DNA from: Streptomyces sp. ITFR-16
GTDB taxonomy: Bacteria > Actinomycetota > Actinomycetes > Streptomycetales > Streptomycetaceae
Length of the DNA stretch: 64,000 nucleotides
Assembly: GCF_031844705.1 (NCBI RefSeq)
Contig: NZ_CP134609.1
Span: forward strand, 1,240,001-1,304,000
Direction: 5' to 3'
Shown here piece after piece: positions 1 through 9,900 of this stretch (position 1 is the stretch's first letter; each line of letters starts with the position of its first letter). The position numbers were made by a program, and so were the translations under genes. Below the pieces are notes generated by a model. It was not told the origin of the DNA. It searched no databases and saw nothing but the letters and a program-made list of their open reading frames with translations.

Positions 1-728
1 CCCAGATCGCCCCTGCGTCCCACCAAGACGTCCACCCGGCCGTCGGCGGACATCGACCACACCACCTGGGGAATTCCCGAGAGCAGGGCCTCGTAACGCT
101 CCAGCGCCCGGTCCCGCGCGCGAGAACCAGCCTGCCAGCCCTCGTCCGCGCCGCACCCGTCAGAACTGCCGGGCAGGCCATGGAAAGCCGTGACCAGCAC
201 GGCCATGGCCGAACCGTGCCGCGGCACGGTCCTGGCGCAGCTCACGGTGCCGTACCACCCGGCCCCTCCCTTACGCGACGGCCCGTCGAGCGGCAGAACA
301 GCCTGACGCGGACCACCACGCCGAGCGGCGTCGGACAACAGACCCAGCAACGGCCGACGCACCTTCCCGGGCAACGCATCCCCCGGCCTCATGCCGACCG
401 ACCAACCGTCGAAGGCCTCGCGGAAGTACTGATTGCACTCCACGAGGACAAAGTCACCATCGGTGACGATGCCCGCCCCGACCACCGACCCGTCGATGTC
501 CTCCAGATCGAACATCGGCCACGTCGTGTCCTCGCCGGCTCCTTCCACCCTCCGATATTCCCCCACACTCACGCTCCCGGCATCCGCAGCGGTGAGCGGC
601 AACCAGCGCGTAACAGCGTCCGCCCGTTCGTGGGCCGTACCGGGGGATGCTGGACGCAGGCCCCGGCCCGCCAGAGGCCGCCGGGCCGGCTTGTTGATAC
701 CCAAAGCGCTGACCGCGCCCGCGGACAA
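1..728 (-). CDS. PAS-domain protein, N-terminal part, runs off left edge
   Basis: Reading the minus strand, one frame is open from a stop at 753-755 to base 1. Its translation looks like real protein throughout: it has acidic/hydrophobic sensor-like segments (for example GAGIVTDGDFVLVECNQYF) and ends in ERYEALLSGIPQVVWSM followed by SADGRVDVLVG, the classic start of a Streptomyces PAS domain. Proteins with this arrangement are usually PAS/GAF sensors linked to SpoIIE-type phosphatases or histidine kinases; the output domain would lie outside the window, so the class is unknown. The start is unclear. The first usable codon in this frame is TTG at 726-728. A neighbouring frame starting at ATG 817 gives protein-like sequence that joins near 715, so either the true start lies upstream and there is a frameshift, or TTG is the start. 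Function is inferred from the PAS signature only. Confidence 0.6.
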   Translation of the reverse strand, partial: MSAGAVSALGINKPARRPLAGRGLRPASPGTAHERADAVTRWLPLTAADAGSVSVGEYRRVEGAGEDTTWPMFDLEDIDGSVVGAGIVTDGDFVLVECNQYFREAFDGWSVGMRPGDALPGKVRRPLLGLLSDAARRGGPRQAVLPLDGPSRKGGAGWYGTVSCARTVPRHGSAMAVLVTAFHGLPGSSDGCGADEGWQAGSRARDRALERYEALLSGIPQVVWSMSADGRVDVLVGRRGDL

Positions 729-947
729 TGCTCTGCGCGATCCCGCGAAGCCTCATGGGCCCGTTGCCCGGCGTACTCAACGCCCACAACCCGCGACTGC
801 GACGGCATACCCGCCAAAGACTGTGTGACCTGCTGGCTCCATGATCCGCTTCTGGATGTGGTCCTTCCAGCAGATGCCCTCAGCCTTGTGCCAGGGCACC
901 GCCTGCTCCGCTCGGACTCGTGCGTGTGTCTGATGCGTACCGCGCGT

Positions 948-2027
948 TCAGTGCTGCGTCTTCGACGCCCAGATCGCTGCCCCGCTTGAGTAGATCACCA
1001 CATTGCCATCCTTCTGAAGCCGCAGGATCGCGCCGTTGTGGCCCTGGGTCTTGCTGGCCCAGACCGCGCGGCCGTCGCCGTTGTAGACGACCAGGTTGCC
1101 GTCTGCCTGGAAGACAGCCTGGTAGTTCTGACCGAAGGTCATCGTCGCCCATCGGGGCTTCCCGTGCTCGTCGTAGACAACCAGGTTGCCGTCGTGCTGC
1201 ATCCGCAGCCTCGTCCGGTTGGCCTCAATGGCCTGGCCGGGCCGCAGCACTCTGGTGGCCGTGACCGTGATGTCCGCCGGCAGGGACGGACTTTTCTCCG
1301 TCTCTTTCAACGGCTTCGGCGCCGGCTTCTTCGTCGGAGACGGCGAGGACGTCGCCGGGGGCGCCACCGGAGCCTGCTGTTGCACAGCCGCCCTCGGTAT
1401 CGGCTTCTCTTTCGGCTTCGTCGGCTTCGAGGGCGACGCGCTCGACGACGCATACGCCGAAGCCCCCTCCTCCAACGGCTCGCTGCCACCGAGCAGCGTC
1501 CCCGCCTGATCCGTGACGATGGTGTTGTGCCGCTCTGGCTCGCCGTGTCGGCTCACCAGGAGAACCGGCACGGCGACCAGCGTGGCACCCAGCAGAGCGG
1601 CGCCCGCCAGCAGAGGGCGGCTCGGGCGCCCTACCGGCGCCGGGACAGCCGCGCCGGGTCCTGGGTCCCCGTGAGCCGAGGCCGCCAGTGTTTCGGCTTC
1701 CCCTGTCACCGCAGCCGCCTCGGGAGCGGAAGCGGATGCCGCCTCTTCCGCTGCGGGTACCGAGTGTCCATCCCCCTCTCGCGGTGCCGGAGCCGACCGG
1801 GTGCCGACGGATCCCGTCTCCTGCGCGCGTGCAAGGGTGAGGACAGTCCCGGATACGCCCTCCGGTCCGGCGCCGGTCTCCGCCTCGGCCGACCGGTTCC
1901 CCGGCCTCGCCGGAGCCGGCTGCGGGGGCAGCCCGGATTCAGCAGGGTTCGCAGTCGCCGGTGCCTCCCCCGCAGTCGATGTCACGGCCGTTTCGGTCCG
2001 GTCTGTCATCTGCCCCATCCGTCCCAT
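948..2027 (-). CDS. membrane-anchored bulb-type (B_lectin) mannose-binding-like protein
   Basis: A 359-residue protein in three parts: a Pro/Ala/Glu-rich cytoplasmic segment (about 1-135), one membrane helix (LLAGAALLGATLVAVPVLLV, about 138-158), and an outside Ser/Pro/Lys-rich stalk ending in a C-terminal bulb-type lectin domain (about 255-359). The lectin shows three sugar-site repeats, QHDGNLVVY, QADGNLVVY and QKDGNVVIY, close to the QxDxNxVxY consensus of mannose-binding monocot lectins. The start shown is ATG 2027; a second ATG at 2009 has GGGACGG in front of it and may be the real start. The gene is divergent from the EccA-like gene. Its anchor and stalk resemble those of the ricin-type lectin at 38734-39789 (shared RPSR.LLAGA block and a following GT(L/V)L..S motif), so the two look like paralogues with exchanged heads. 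Likely role is cell-surface carbohydrate binding; the ligand is unknown. Confidence 0.85.
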   Translation of the reverse strand: MGRMGQMTDRTETAVTSTAGEAPATANPAESGLPPQPAPARPGNRSAEAETGAGPEGVSGTVLTLARAQETGSVGTRSAPAPREGDGHSVPAAEEAASASAPEAAAVTGEAETLAASAHGDPGPGAAVPAPVGRPSRPLLAGAALLGATLVAVPVLLVSRHGEPERHNTIVTDQAGTLLGGSEPLEEGASAYASSSASPSKPTKPKEKPIPRAAVQQQAPVAPPATSSPSPTKKPAPKPLKETEKSPSLPADITVTATRVLRPGQAIEANRTRLRMQHDGNLVVYDEHGKPRWATMTFGQNYQAVFQADGNLVVYNGDGRAVWASKTQGHNGAILRLQKDGNVVIYSSGAAIWASKTQH

Positions 2028-2302
2028 GGTTTGTCATGTGTCTCTGTGAACGTATTCATTCACGCACACATGCAGGGGACACGTCATATCCCTGAAGTTA
2101 ATAATGGGCCTCGGGAAACCCCTTGCCGAGCATGGACGTTGGAGAACGCCCCGTCCTTCGGAGTACGGCACTCCCTGCCGCACCACAGGTCTCGCCTCCT
2201 CCAGCCGTTTCGGCGGTCGGACCGGGGTGTGATCGCAGGTGGCAGGAAGGCATGATGGGGCCAACCACCACCCACGGGTGCCGATACAAGGAGGTCAGCG
2301 GA
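2028..2302. promoter_or_regulatory. divergent promoter region between lectin and EccA-like genes
   Basis: These 275 bp separate two divergent genes and include an AT-richer patch around 2040-2105 (TTAATAATG at about 2097), unusual for this DNA. A short inverted repeat, GTGAA-N8-TTCAC, lies at 2046-2063. At the right end, AAGGAGG at 2288-2294 sits 8 bp before the GTG start of the next gene. No promoter hexamers stand out well enough to place a transcription start. Confidence 0.35.
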
Positions 2303-5300
2303 GTGCGCCAGGTACTGACGATCTGTCCGGAGGGCACCGGGGACGCCCGGACGATCGCAGAGGCCCTGGCCAGGGCACGCGGAGGGGCGGTGCTCAGCCT
2401 GCGCCCCGGGACGTACGAGGAGAATCTCGTCGTCACCACTCGCGTGACCATAGTCGCTGAGCAGTCACGCGGCAGCGTCCGCCTGGCACCACGCACCGGC
2501 ACCGCGATCTCGCTGCGTGCCGACGCCGTGATGCTGACGGATCTGGTGGTGCGGGGCGAGGACGAGGACGTCCCCGTCGTGGACGCCTCGCACGGGCAGG
2601 TCGCCATGCAGGGCTGTGACATCTCCGGCGCGTCCTGGGCCACCGTCCTCGCCCGCAACTCCGGCTCGCTGGCCATACGCGAGTGCCGGATCTCCAGCCG
2701 GACCGGCGCGGGCGTCGTCGTCACCTCGGCCACCGAGAGCTCGCTGGAGTCGTGCACCTTCGAGCACCTGGGCACCAGCGGCGTGGTGATCGGCGAGCGC
2801 GGCAGAGCGACGATACGGGGCTGCACCGTGCGCGACGCGCGCGGCAACGGTCTGCTCGCCAACGGCGATGCCCAGGTCACCGTCGAGGACTGCGACCTCT
2901 CCTCGACCGACAAGCCGGCGCTGGCGCTGGAGGAACGCAGCGCGGTCCGGGTACTGCGGACTCTGATCCACGACACCGCGATCGGCGCGCACCTCACCAG
3001 CACCACCCGAGTGGAACTGGACGATGTGCGAGTCAGCGGCACCACCGGCCAAGGCATCGTCGTCTCGCACGGCGCAGACCCTCTGCTGCGCCGCTGCCGC
3101 ACCTCCCGCACAACGGGCAGTGGCCTGGTCGTCACCGACCGTTCGCGGGGTACGTACGAGGACTGCTGGCTGAGCGGCGCTCAGGCGCCGGCGCTGCGCG
3201 TGGGCGGATTCTCCTCGCCCACTCTGACCTCGCTGACCATCCGGGACAGCGAGGCCGAGGCAATACTCCTGGAGGAGGACTCCGCGGCCGAACTGGACCG
3301 CGTGGAGATTCTGGAAGTCAAGGGCACCGGTGTGGTGGTCAAGGGCGGCGCAAACCCGCTTGTGCGGCGCGCCCGCATCACCGGTGTGGGCGGCACCGGC
3401 GTCTCGGTGACCGACGGCGGGCGCGGCCGGCTGGAGGACTGCTCGGTGGAATCGCCGGGCGGCGCCGGAGTGATGGTCGCCTCGGGCGGCAACGTCTATC
3501 TGGCGGGCCTGAAGGTGACGGGACCCATCGGCGCCGGTCTGGAGATCAGGGCCGATGGCACGGCGGCGCTGCGCGACGCAGAACTGGTATCGGCCGGCGG
3601 CTGCGGCGTCATCGTCGACCACGGCGGCGAACTGACTGCTACTCGGGTGCGGACCGCCGCCGCCGCCGACTACGGCTTCCTGGTCCGCGACGGCGGCCGG
3701 GCCAGCCTCAACGGCTGCGAGGCGGCGGGCAATGGCCGAGACGGCATCCGGGTGGAGACCGACTTGCCGGTTTCGGTGCTCGGCTGCACTGTGCGCGAGA
3801 ACAAGGGCGGCGGGCTCGTCCAGTCCAAGGCGGCAGGCCGGCTCGCGGTGGAGAACCTGAACAGCACCGGAAACGAGTCCCGGGATGCCTGGGGCTACGG
3901 CGAGGACGAGGGCACCGACCCGGCGGGCACCGTACCCGAGTCGGACGGTCCGGGACGTCCGGACGGTCCTATGGCCGCGCTGGAGAGCCTGATCGGCCTG
4001 GACAACGTCAAGGAACAGGTCCGCACGCTGGTCAATCTCACCCAGCTCGCCCGGCGCCGCGCCCAGCTCGGCATGTCCGCGCCGCCGATGAGCCGGCACC
4101 TCGTCTTCGCGGGTCCGCCCGGCACCGGCAAAACGACGGTCGCGCGCCTCTACGGCACGATCCTGGCCGAACTCGGAGCGCTGCGCTCCGGGCACCTGGT
4201 CGAGGTCTCCCGCGCCGATCTGGTTGCCCAGGTCATCGGCGGTACTGCCATAAAGACCTCGGAGACCTTCGAACGGGCGCTGGGCGGCGTGCTCTTCGTC
4301 GACGAGGCGTACACCCTTGCCTCCGACTCCCGCGGCTCGGGCGCCGACTTCGGCCGGGAAGCAGTGGACACCCTGCTGAAGCTGATGGAGGACCACCGCG
4401 ACGACGTGGTGGTCGTGGTCGCCGGCTACTCCGGCGAGATGCGCAGCTTCCTCGGTTCCAACCCGGGTCTGGCCTCGCGGTTCTCGCGAACCGTGGAGTT
4501 CGAGAACTACTCGGTCCCCGAACTGGTGGAGATCATGGAAAGCATGTGCCGGCGCCACCAGTACCTGCTCAACGACGACACCCGCCAGGCGCTGGCGACA
4601 CACTTCGACCGGATACCGAAGGGTGCCGGATTCGGCAACGGCCGTGCGGCACGGCAGGTCTTCGAGGAGATGGTGGACCGGCAAGCGGTTCGGCTGGCCT
4701 CCCTGGCCCAGGTCACCGAGGATGACCTCACACTGCTGCTGCCGCAGGACATCAGCGAGCAGGCCGCCCGCGACGCCGAGGCCGGTCGTCCGGACGGTGC
4801 CGACGCCGGAGACGACGCGCTCAGCCGCCTGGACGCCCTGGTGGGGCTCTCCGCGGTCAAACGGGACGTCACCGATCTGGTCAACCTGGTCTCGACGGCC
4901 AGGCAGCGGGAGGCCGCCGGGCTGCCGGTGCCGCGCCTCAGCCACCACCTCGTCTTCACCGGGCCACCCGGCACCGGGAAGACCACAGTGGCCCGGCTCT
5001 ACGGCGAACTTCTTGCCTCGCTCGGCGTGCTGCCGCGCGGGCAGCTCGTCGAGGTGTCCCGCGCCGACATGGTAGGGCGCTACGTGGGCCACACCGCCCA
5101 GCTCACCAAGGAGGTCTTCGAGCGGGCGCTGGGCGGGGTGCTCTTCATCGACGAGGCATACACACTCACACCGCGGGATGCCTCCGGTGCCGACTTCGGC
5201 CGGGAGGCCGTGGACACACTGCTGAAGCTGATGGAGGACCACCGCGACCAGGTGGTCGTGATCGTCGCCGGCTACACCAGCGAGATGGAGAACTTCCTGG

Positions 5301-5638
5301 CCTCCAACCCCGGCCTCCACTCACGGTTCTCGCGGAAGATCGAGTTCGCCGACTACTCGTCCGACGAACTGATCACCATCGTCCGCCAGCACGCGCTGCA
5401 GGCCGGGTACGAATGCGGCACCGGGCTCGGCTCGGTGCTACGGCATCACTTCGACGGGCTACCGCGCGACCGGTCGTTCGGCAACGCGCGCACCGCACGC
5501 CAGGTTCTGGAACGGATGATGACCCGGCAGGCGGGCCGGCTCAGCCGGGTGGCCGCGCCCAGTTTCGACGATCTGCGGCTGCTGCTCCCGGAGGATCTCG
5601 CCGACCCTGTGTCCGCGTCCGGTGGGGCGGGGGCATGA
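2303..5638 (+). CDS. eccA: EccA-like T7SS ATPase: beta-helix fused to two CbxX-type AAA+ domains
   Basis: A 1111-residue cytosolic protein. Residues about 1-520 are a right-handed parallel beta-helix (NosD/pectate-lyase-like) built of short repeats such as G.GVVV..G..P..R.C. The rest holds two tandem AAA+ domains of the CbxX/CfqX-EccA type: Walker [16 protein letters not shown] near 602 and again near 886, Walker [10 protein letters not shown] near 664 and LFIDEAYTL near 946, each followed by a conserved [20 protein letters not shown] segment. Mycobacterial EccA has one AAA+ domain behind a TPR region and helps prepare ESX substrates; here a beta-helix replaces the TPR and the ATPase is doubled. 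The start is GTG 2303, with AAGGAGG 8 bp upstream; a longer frame from ATG 2123 lacks such a site and its extra residues look non-coding. The stop overlaps the mycosin start (ATGA), so the two are translationally coupled. Confidence 0.9.
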   Translation: MRQVLTICPEGTGDARTIAEALARARGGAVLSLRPGTYEENLVVTTRVTIVAEQSRGSVRLAPRTGTAISLRADAVMLTDLVVRGEDEDVPVVDASHGQVAMQGCDISGASWATVLARNSGSLAIRECRISSRTGAGVVVTSATESSLESCTFEHLGTSGVVIGERGRATIRGCTVRDARGNGLLANGDAQVTVEDCDLSSTDKPALALEERSAVRVLRTLIHDTAIGAHLTSTTRVELDDVRVSGTTGQGIVVSHGADPLLRRCRTSRTTGSGLVVTDRSRGTYEDCWLSGAQAPALRVGGFSSPTLTSLTIRDSEAEAILLEEDSAAELDRVEILEVKGTGVVVKGGANPLVRRARITGVGGTGVSVTDGGRGRLEDCSVESPGGAGVMVASGGNVYLAGLKVTGPIGAGLEIRADGTAALRDAELVSAGGCGVIVDHGGELTATRVRTAAAADYGFLVRDGGRASLNGCEAAGNGRDGIRVETDLPVSVLGCTVRENKGGGLVQSKAAGRLAVENLNSTGNESRDAWGYGEDEGTDPAGTVPESDGPGRPDGPMAALESLIGLDNVKEQVRTLVNLTQLARRRAQLGMSAPPMSRHLVFAGPPGTGKTTVARLYGTILAELGALRSGHLVEVSRADLVAQVIGGTAIKTSETFERALGGVLFVDEAYTLASDSRGSGADFGREAVDTLLKLMEDHRDDVVVVVAGYSGEMRSFLGSNPGLASRFSRTVEFENYSVPELVEIMESMCRRHQYLLNDDTRQALATHFDRIPKGAGFGNGRAARQVFEEMVDRQAVRLASLAQVTEDDLTLLLPQDISEQAARDAEAGRPDGADAGDDALSRLDALVGLSAVKRDVTDLVNLVSTARQREAAGLPVPRLSHHLVFTGPPGTGKTTVARLYGELLASLGVLPRGQLVEVSRADMVGRYVGHTAQLTKEVFERALGGVLFIDEAYTLTPRDASGADFGREAVDTLLKLMEDHRDQVVVIVAGYTSEMENFLASNPGLHSRFSRKIEFADYSSDELITIVRQHALQAGYECGTGLGSVLRHHFDGLPRDRSFGNARTARQVLERMMTRQAGRLSRVAAPSFDDLRLLLPEDLADPVSASGGAGA

Positions 5639-6852
5639 CAGCGATGTACGCAAGGAACGTAGGTCGGCCCGCCGCCGGTGCACTGGCGGTGCTGCTGGCG
5701 GCCGCCCTGAGCGGCGCCGGTGCCGCGAACGCCGCGGCGGCGGACGGCAACACGACAGTGGAGCTGCCGGTACTCAAATCGAAGCTGACGGCCAACGACG
5801 ACTGCACCAGAGGTTCGGGGCGGCCGGCCACCGCAGTGCCGTGGGAGCAGGTCAGCCTTCAGCTGGGGCGGGCCTGGCAGTTCGCCTCCGGCTCCGGAAT
5901 CAAGGTCGGCGTGGTCGACACCGGCGTTTCCGCCTCCGCGCCCGCGTTGAAGGGCCGGGTGGTGGCGGTCGGCGAGGCCGGCAGCGACTGCGTCGGGCAC
6001 GGTACTTTCGTGGCCGGGCTGATCGCCGCCCAGTTGAACAGAGGCGTGAAGTTCGCGGGTGTCGCCCGGCAGTCGGCGATCGTCGCGGCGCGCGGCACCG
6101 ATCAGCGCGGCACCGTCACGGCTGAGAAGGTAGCCGCAGGCATCAAGGCCGCCGTCGGAGCCGGTGCCGAGGTGGTGACAGTGTCGGCGGCGTTCCCGGG
6201 CGACTCAGCCGCACTGAGATCCGCAGTGCGTCTGGCCGCGAAGAGGGACGTCTTGCTGATCGCCGCCGCCGTGCCCGACTCGCCGACTGGCGGGGTGGGC
6301 CAGGAGATCCCCGCCCGGAACTACTACCCGGCCGCCAGTGACGGGGTGCTGTCCGTCCTCGACGTGGACGTCGCAGGCAAGCGGCCGGCCGGCTCGTACA
6401 CCACCGGGAGCGCTCAGCTCGCGGCGCCCGGTGACGGGGTGGTCGGGATCGGTCCCTCGAAGGAGGGCCACTACATCGGTTCGGGGGCCTCGCTGGCCGC
6501 CGGGTTCGTGGCTGGGGCGGCGGCGCTGGTCCGGTCCGTGCACCCGGAGCTGACGGCCGCGCAGACCGCGGATCTGCTGCGGTCCTCGGCCTACCCGGAC
6601 GCCGTGCCGCGGGTCGACCCGTACGCCGCCGTCACCACGGTCCTCCCCTCCGCCTCGACCGCTGCGGAGGCTCCAGCTGGGCCGGAAGCGGCCGGCCCGG
6701 TACAGATGCCGCAGGACAAGGCCGCCGGGCCACTGCGCCGCGCCATGTGGCCGGCGCTGGCCGGCGTGGCCGTGACCATCACAGTCGTCTGGCTGTCTCT
6801 GATCATCCCCAGGGGCCGTCGCACAGGCTGGCGCCCTTCCCGGCGGCCCTGA
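5635..6852 (+). CDS. mycP: mycosin, subtilisin-like membrane protease of the T7SS
   Basis: A 405-residue S8 serine protease: signal peptide (about 1-33), catalytic domain, and a C-terminal membrane helix (about 368-388, [19 protein letters not shown]) with a basic cytoplasmic tail. The triad is visible: Asp95 in VGVVDTGV, His122 in [11 protein letters not shown] and Ser286 in [13 protein letters not shown]. In mycobacteria MycP stabilises the ESX membrane complex and clips some substrates. Two sites are atypical: the serine box reads GASLAAG rather than GTSxAAP, and where the family has the oxyanion-hole Asn (AAGN) this protein reads IAAAVPDSP, so catalytic efficiency may be low. The start overlaps the EccA-like stop by 4 bp. 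The preferred start is the ATG at 5635; an in-frame ATG follows three codons later. Confidence 0.93.
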   Translation: MTAMYARNVGRPAAGALAVLLAAALSGAGAANAAAADGNTTVELPVLKSKLTANDDCTRGSGRPATAVPWEQVSLQLGRAWQFASGSGIKVGVVDTGVSASAPALKGRVVAVGEAGSDCVGHGTFVAGLIAAQLNRGVKFAGVARQSAIVAARGTDQRGTVTAEKVAAGIKAAVGAGAEVVTVSAAFPGDSAALRSAVRLAAKRDVLLIAAAVPDSPTGGVGQEIPARNYYPAASDGVLSVLDVDVAGKRPAGSYTTGSAQLAAPGDGVVGIGPSKEGHYIGSGASLAAGFVAGAAALVRSVHPELTAAQTADLLRSSAYPDAVPRVDPYAAVTTVLPSASTAAEAPAGPEAAGPVQMPQDKAAGPLRRAMWPALAGVAVTITVVWLSLIIPRGRRTGWRPSRRP

Positions 6853-6860
6853 GGACATCC

Positions 6861-6888
6861 GGCCCCGCCCCTCGCAGGGGGCGGGGCC
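6861..6888. terminator. bidirectional hairpin between mycP and eccC
   Basis: A perfect 11-bp stem, GGCCCCGCCCC (6861-6871) with GGGGCGGGGCC (6878-6888), and a 6-nt loop. It lies between the convergent mycP and eccC genes, as expected for a shared intrinsic-type terminator of a high-GC genome, which often lacks a U tract. Confidence 0.75.
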
Positions 6889-6944
6889 GTCGTGTCGATG
6901 CCCGGCTCCACCGTGCGGGCACATTGGGCGGAGACGGCCGAGAC

Positions 6945-9900
6945 CTACGCTTCCTCCGTCCCGGCTGCCAACGCCGTCTGGATCAGTACCGGCTTGCGCC
7001 GCACAATGTGCAGCGCGCGCCCCGGCGGCAGCACTCGCGGCTTCACGTTTCCGAAGACGTACCCCTCGGACGGCGGCGTCGACATCAGGATGCCCGGGGT
7101 GTTGACCTCGTCCAGACGCCGGAGCAACTGGTCGTTCAGACCTCGCCCGGCACCCGTGGCCGAGCGCACCACGACGATGTGCAGGCCCAGCTCGTGGCCG
7201 AGGGCCAGGTGGTCGAAGAGCGGTGAGAATGGGTGGTCCATCACCGTGCCGCCGCCGACCATGTCGTAGTCGTCGACGAGGACGAACAGCCGGGGTCCGG
7301 TCCACCAGTCGGCGCTGCGCATCCGCGTAGGTGTGATCTCCTGGCCGGGCATCCGCGTCAGCAGCGCCTTCGCTGAGCCACCGACGAGCTGCTTGAGGGC
7401 GTCGATGGAGACGGCGTGCCCGAGCCGGTATTCCTCGGGCACCGCTTCCACCAGGTCACGGCGGTAGTCGACGACGAGGATACGGGCCTCGGTCGGCGAG
7501 TAGCGAGAGACAATGGCATCGGCCACCACCCGCAGCAGGTTGGTCTTGCCGCTCTCGGTGTCACCGACCGCAACGAGGTGCGGGGTCCGGGAGAAGTCGT
7601 GCCAGACGGTGTCCAGTGTCTCCTCGTCCCGGCCGAGTGGCAGCCTGAGGCTCTGTCCCTGGCCAAGCTCGGGTGCGGGCAGCTCCGCCACCGGCAGCCG
7701 GTGCGGCAGCATCCGCACCTGCGGTGCGCGCGGCCCGTTCCAGGCGGCGGCGATCCGCTCGACCAGGTCGCCGACACCCTCGCTCAGCGTCTCCGGGTCG
7801 CTGGAGCCGTCGCCGCGGGGCAGTGCGGAGAGGAAGTGCAACTTGGATTCGACGGTGAGCCCCCGGCCGGGTGTGCGCGGCACGCCGGCGGCCTTGCGGA
7901 TGTCGACCACGGAGTCCATCGTGTCGCCGAGCCGGAGTTCCAGACGGGTGGCGGCCTGATCGCGGACCGGGGCGGTCAGCTCCAGCCAGCGCGAGGTCGC
8001 GACGACCAGGTGGATACCGTAGTTGAGGCCGCCGGTGGCGATCTGGTTGAACGTCGGAATGAACTGGTCGAAGTTCTGCCGGACCGTGGACCAGCCGTCG
8101 ATCACCAGGAAGATGTCGCCGTGCGGCTCGTCGGGGAACTCTCCAGCGGCGCGGCGGCGCCGATAGGTGGCCATCGAATCGATGCCGTGCTCCAGGAAGA
8201 ACTGCTCTCGCTGGGTGAGCACGGCGGTGACCTCGGCAACAGTGCGGCCGATCCGCTCCGTGTCCAGGCGGGCGGCAACACCGGCGACATGCGGCAGGCC
8301 GGTGAGCTGGGAGAGAGTACCTCCACCGAAGTCAAGGCAGTAGAACTGCACTTCGCGAGGCGTGTGGGTGAGCGCGAGGCCCATGACGAGGCTGCGCAGC
8401 ACGGTCGACTTGCCGCTCTGCGAGCCGCCCGCGACAGCGACGTGGCCACCGGCCGCCCCGAGGTCCACGACGAGCGGGTCGCGGCGTTGCTCGAAGGGCT
8501 TGTCGACGAGGCCGACGGGTATCCGCAGCTTGCCGGTGCCGCTCCAACGCGGTGCGGTCAGGCCGCGCTCCGGGTCGACGGTCAGGCCCTGCAGCAGGAC
8601 ATCGAGCGGGGACGCGGTGTCCAGCGGCGGCAGCCACACACGGTGGGCGGGCGGTCCGGCGTCGCGCAGTCGGTCCAGAGCAACCGACAGCAGGCTGGAG
8701 TTGTCGTCCGCCTCCTCCGGCTCCGGTTCGACGGCGGCCGGAGCGGGTGCGCGAGGCACCACGTACTCGGCGGACCAGGGCACGACCTGGCTGGCTACAC
8801 GGGCCTGAGCGACAGCACCGCCGCGGCGGCGATAAGGACCGGAGACATAGGCGGCGCGAAACCGGGTCAGCGCCTCGACGCCGCTCTTCAGAAAGCCGCT
8901 GCCCGGTTGGGAGGGCAGTTCGTAGGCGTCGGGGACGCCGAGCACGCCGCGGGACTCCATAGCGGAGAAGGTACGCAGCCCGATCCGGTAGGACAGGTGC
9001 GACTCCAGCTGGTGCATGCGGCCCTCGTCCAGGCGCTGCGAGGCGAGCAGCAGGTGCACGCCCAGGGACCGGCCGAGGCGGCCGATCATCACAAACAGCT
9101 CCATGAACTCGCGGTGCGCGGCGAGCAGCTCGCTGAATTCGTCTACGACGACGAAGAGACTGGGCAGCGGAGTGAGGTCGGCACCGCCGGCGCGGGCCCG
9201 CTCGTACTCCAGGGCGGAGGTGTAGTTGCCTGCCGAGCGCAGCAGTTCCTGTCGGCGCAGCAGTTCGCCGTGAAGGGCGTCCTGCATGCGCTCGACCAGA
9301 GCGGCCTCGTCGGCGAGGTTGGTGATGACGGCGCTGGTGTGCGGGAGCTCGTCCAGGCCGAGGAAGGTGGCGCCACCCTTGAAGTCGACGAGGACGAAGT
9401 TGAGCGTCTCGGAGGAGTTGGTGAGTGCGAGGCCAAGCACGAGGGTACGCAGCAGTTCGGACTTGCCGGAGCCGGTGGCTCCGATGAGCATGCCGTGCGG
9501 CCCCATGCCGCCCTGCGCGGACTCCTTGATGTCCAACTCGACCGGGCGTCCGTCGGCACCGACGGCGACCGGCACCCGCAGCCGTGCGGAACCGTTGTGC
9601 CGCCGCCACAAGGTGTCGGGGTCGAGCCTGTGCAGGTCGGGGATGCCGAGCAGAGTGGTGAGCTCCATGTCGGCGGAGAGCGGCTCGGCCGCGTCGGCGG
9701 TGAGGCTCATCCGGTAGGGGGAGATCAGCCGGGCCAGCGTCTCGGCGGCAACCGGGCCGACTTGGTCGGGGCGGCCGAGAACGGTTGTCTGCTCCTTGCG
9801 GCTGCGGTCGGTGCGCACCAGGGCGACGGTCTCGGGGGTGACGTCGAGGCGGAGGGTGGTGCGGCCGGGGCGCCAGGTGAGGGTGCCGGAAAGGTCCAGG

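Noticed and set aside
180..989. 269-codon plus-strand frame at the left edge
   Set aside because: The minus strand encodes a PAS-type protein over 1-728; the plus product is Arg/Pro-rich with no ribosome site.
2465..5320. 951-codon open frame antisense to the EccA-like gene
   Set aside because: Shadow frame of a high-GC gene; composition is His/Arg/Gly-rich with no domain, while the plus strand carries clear AAA+ motifs.
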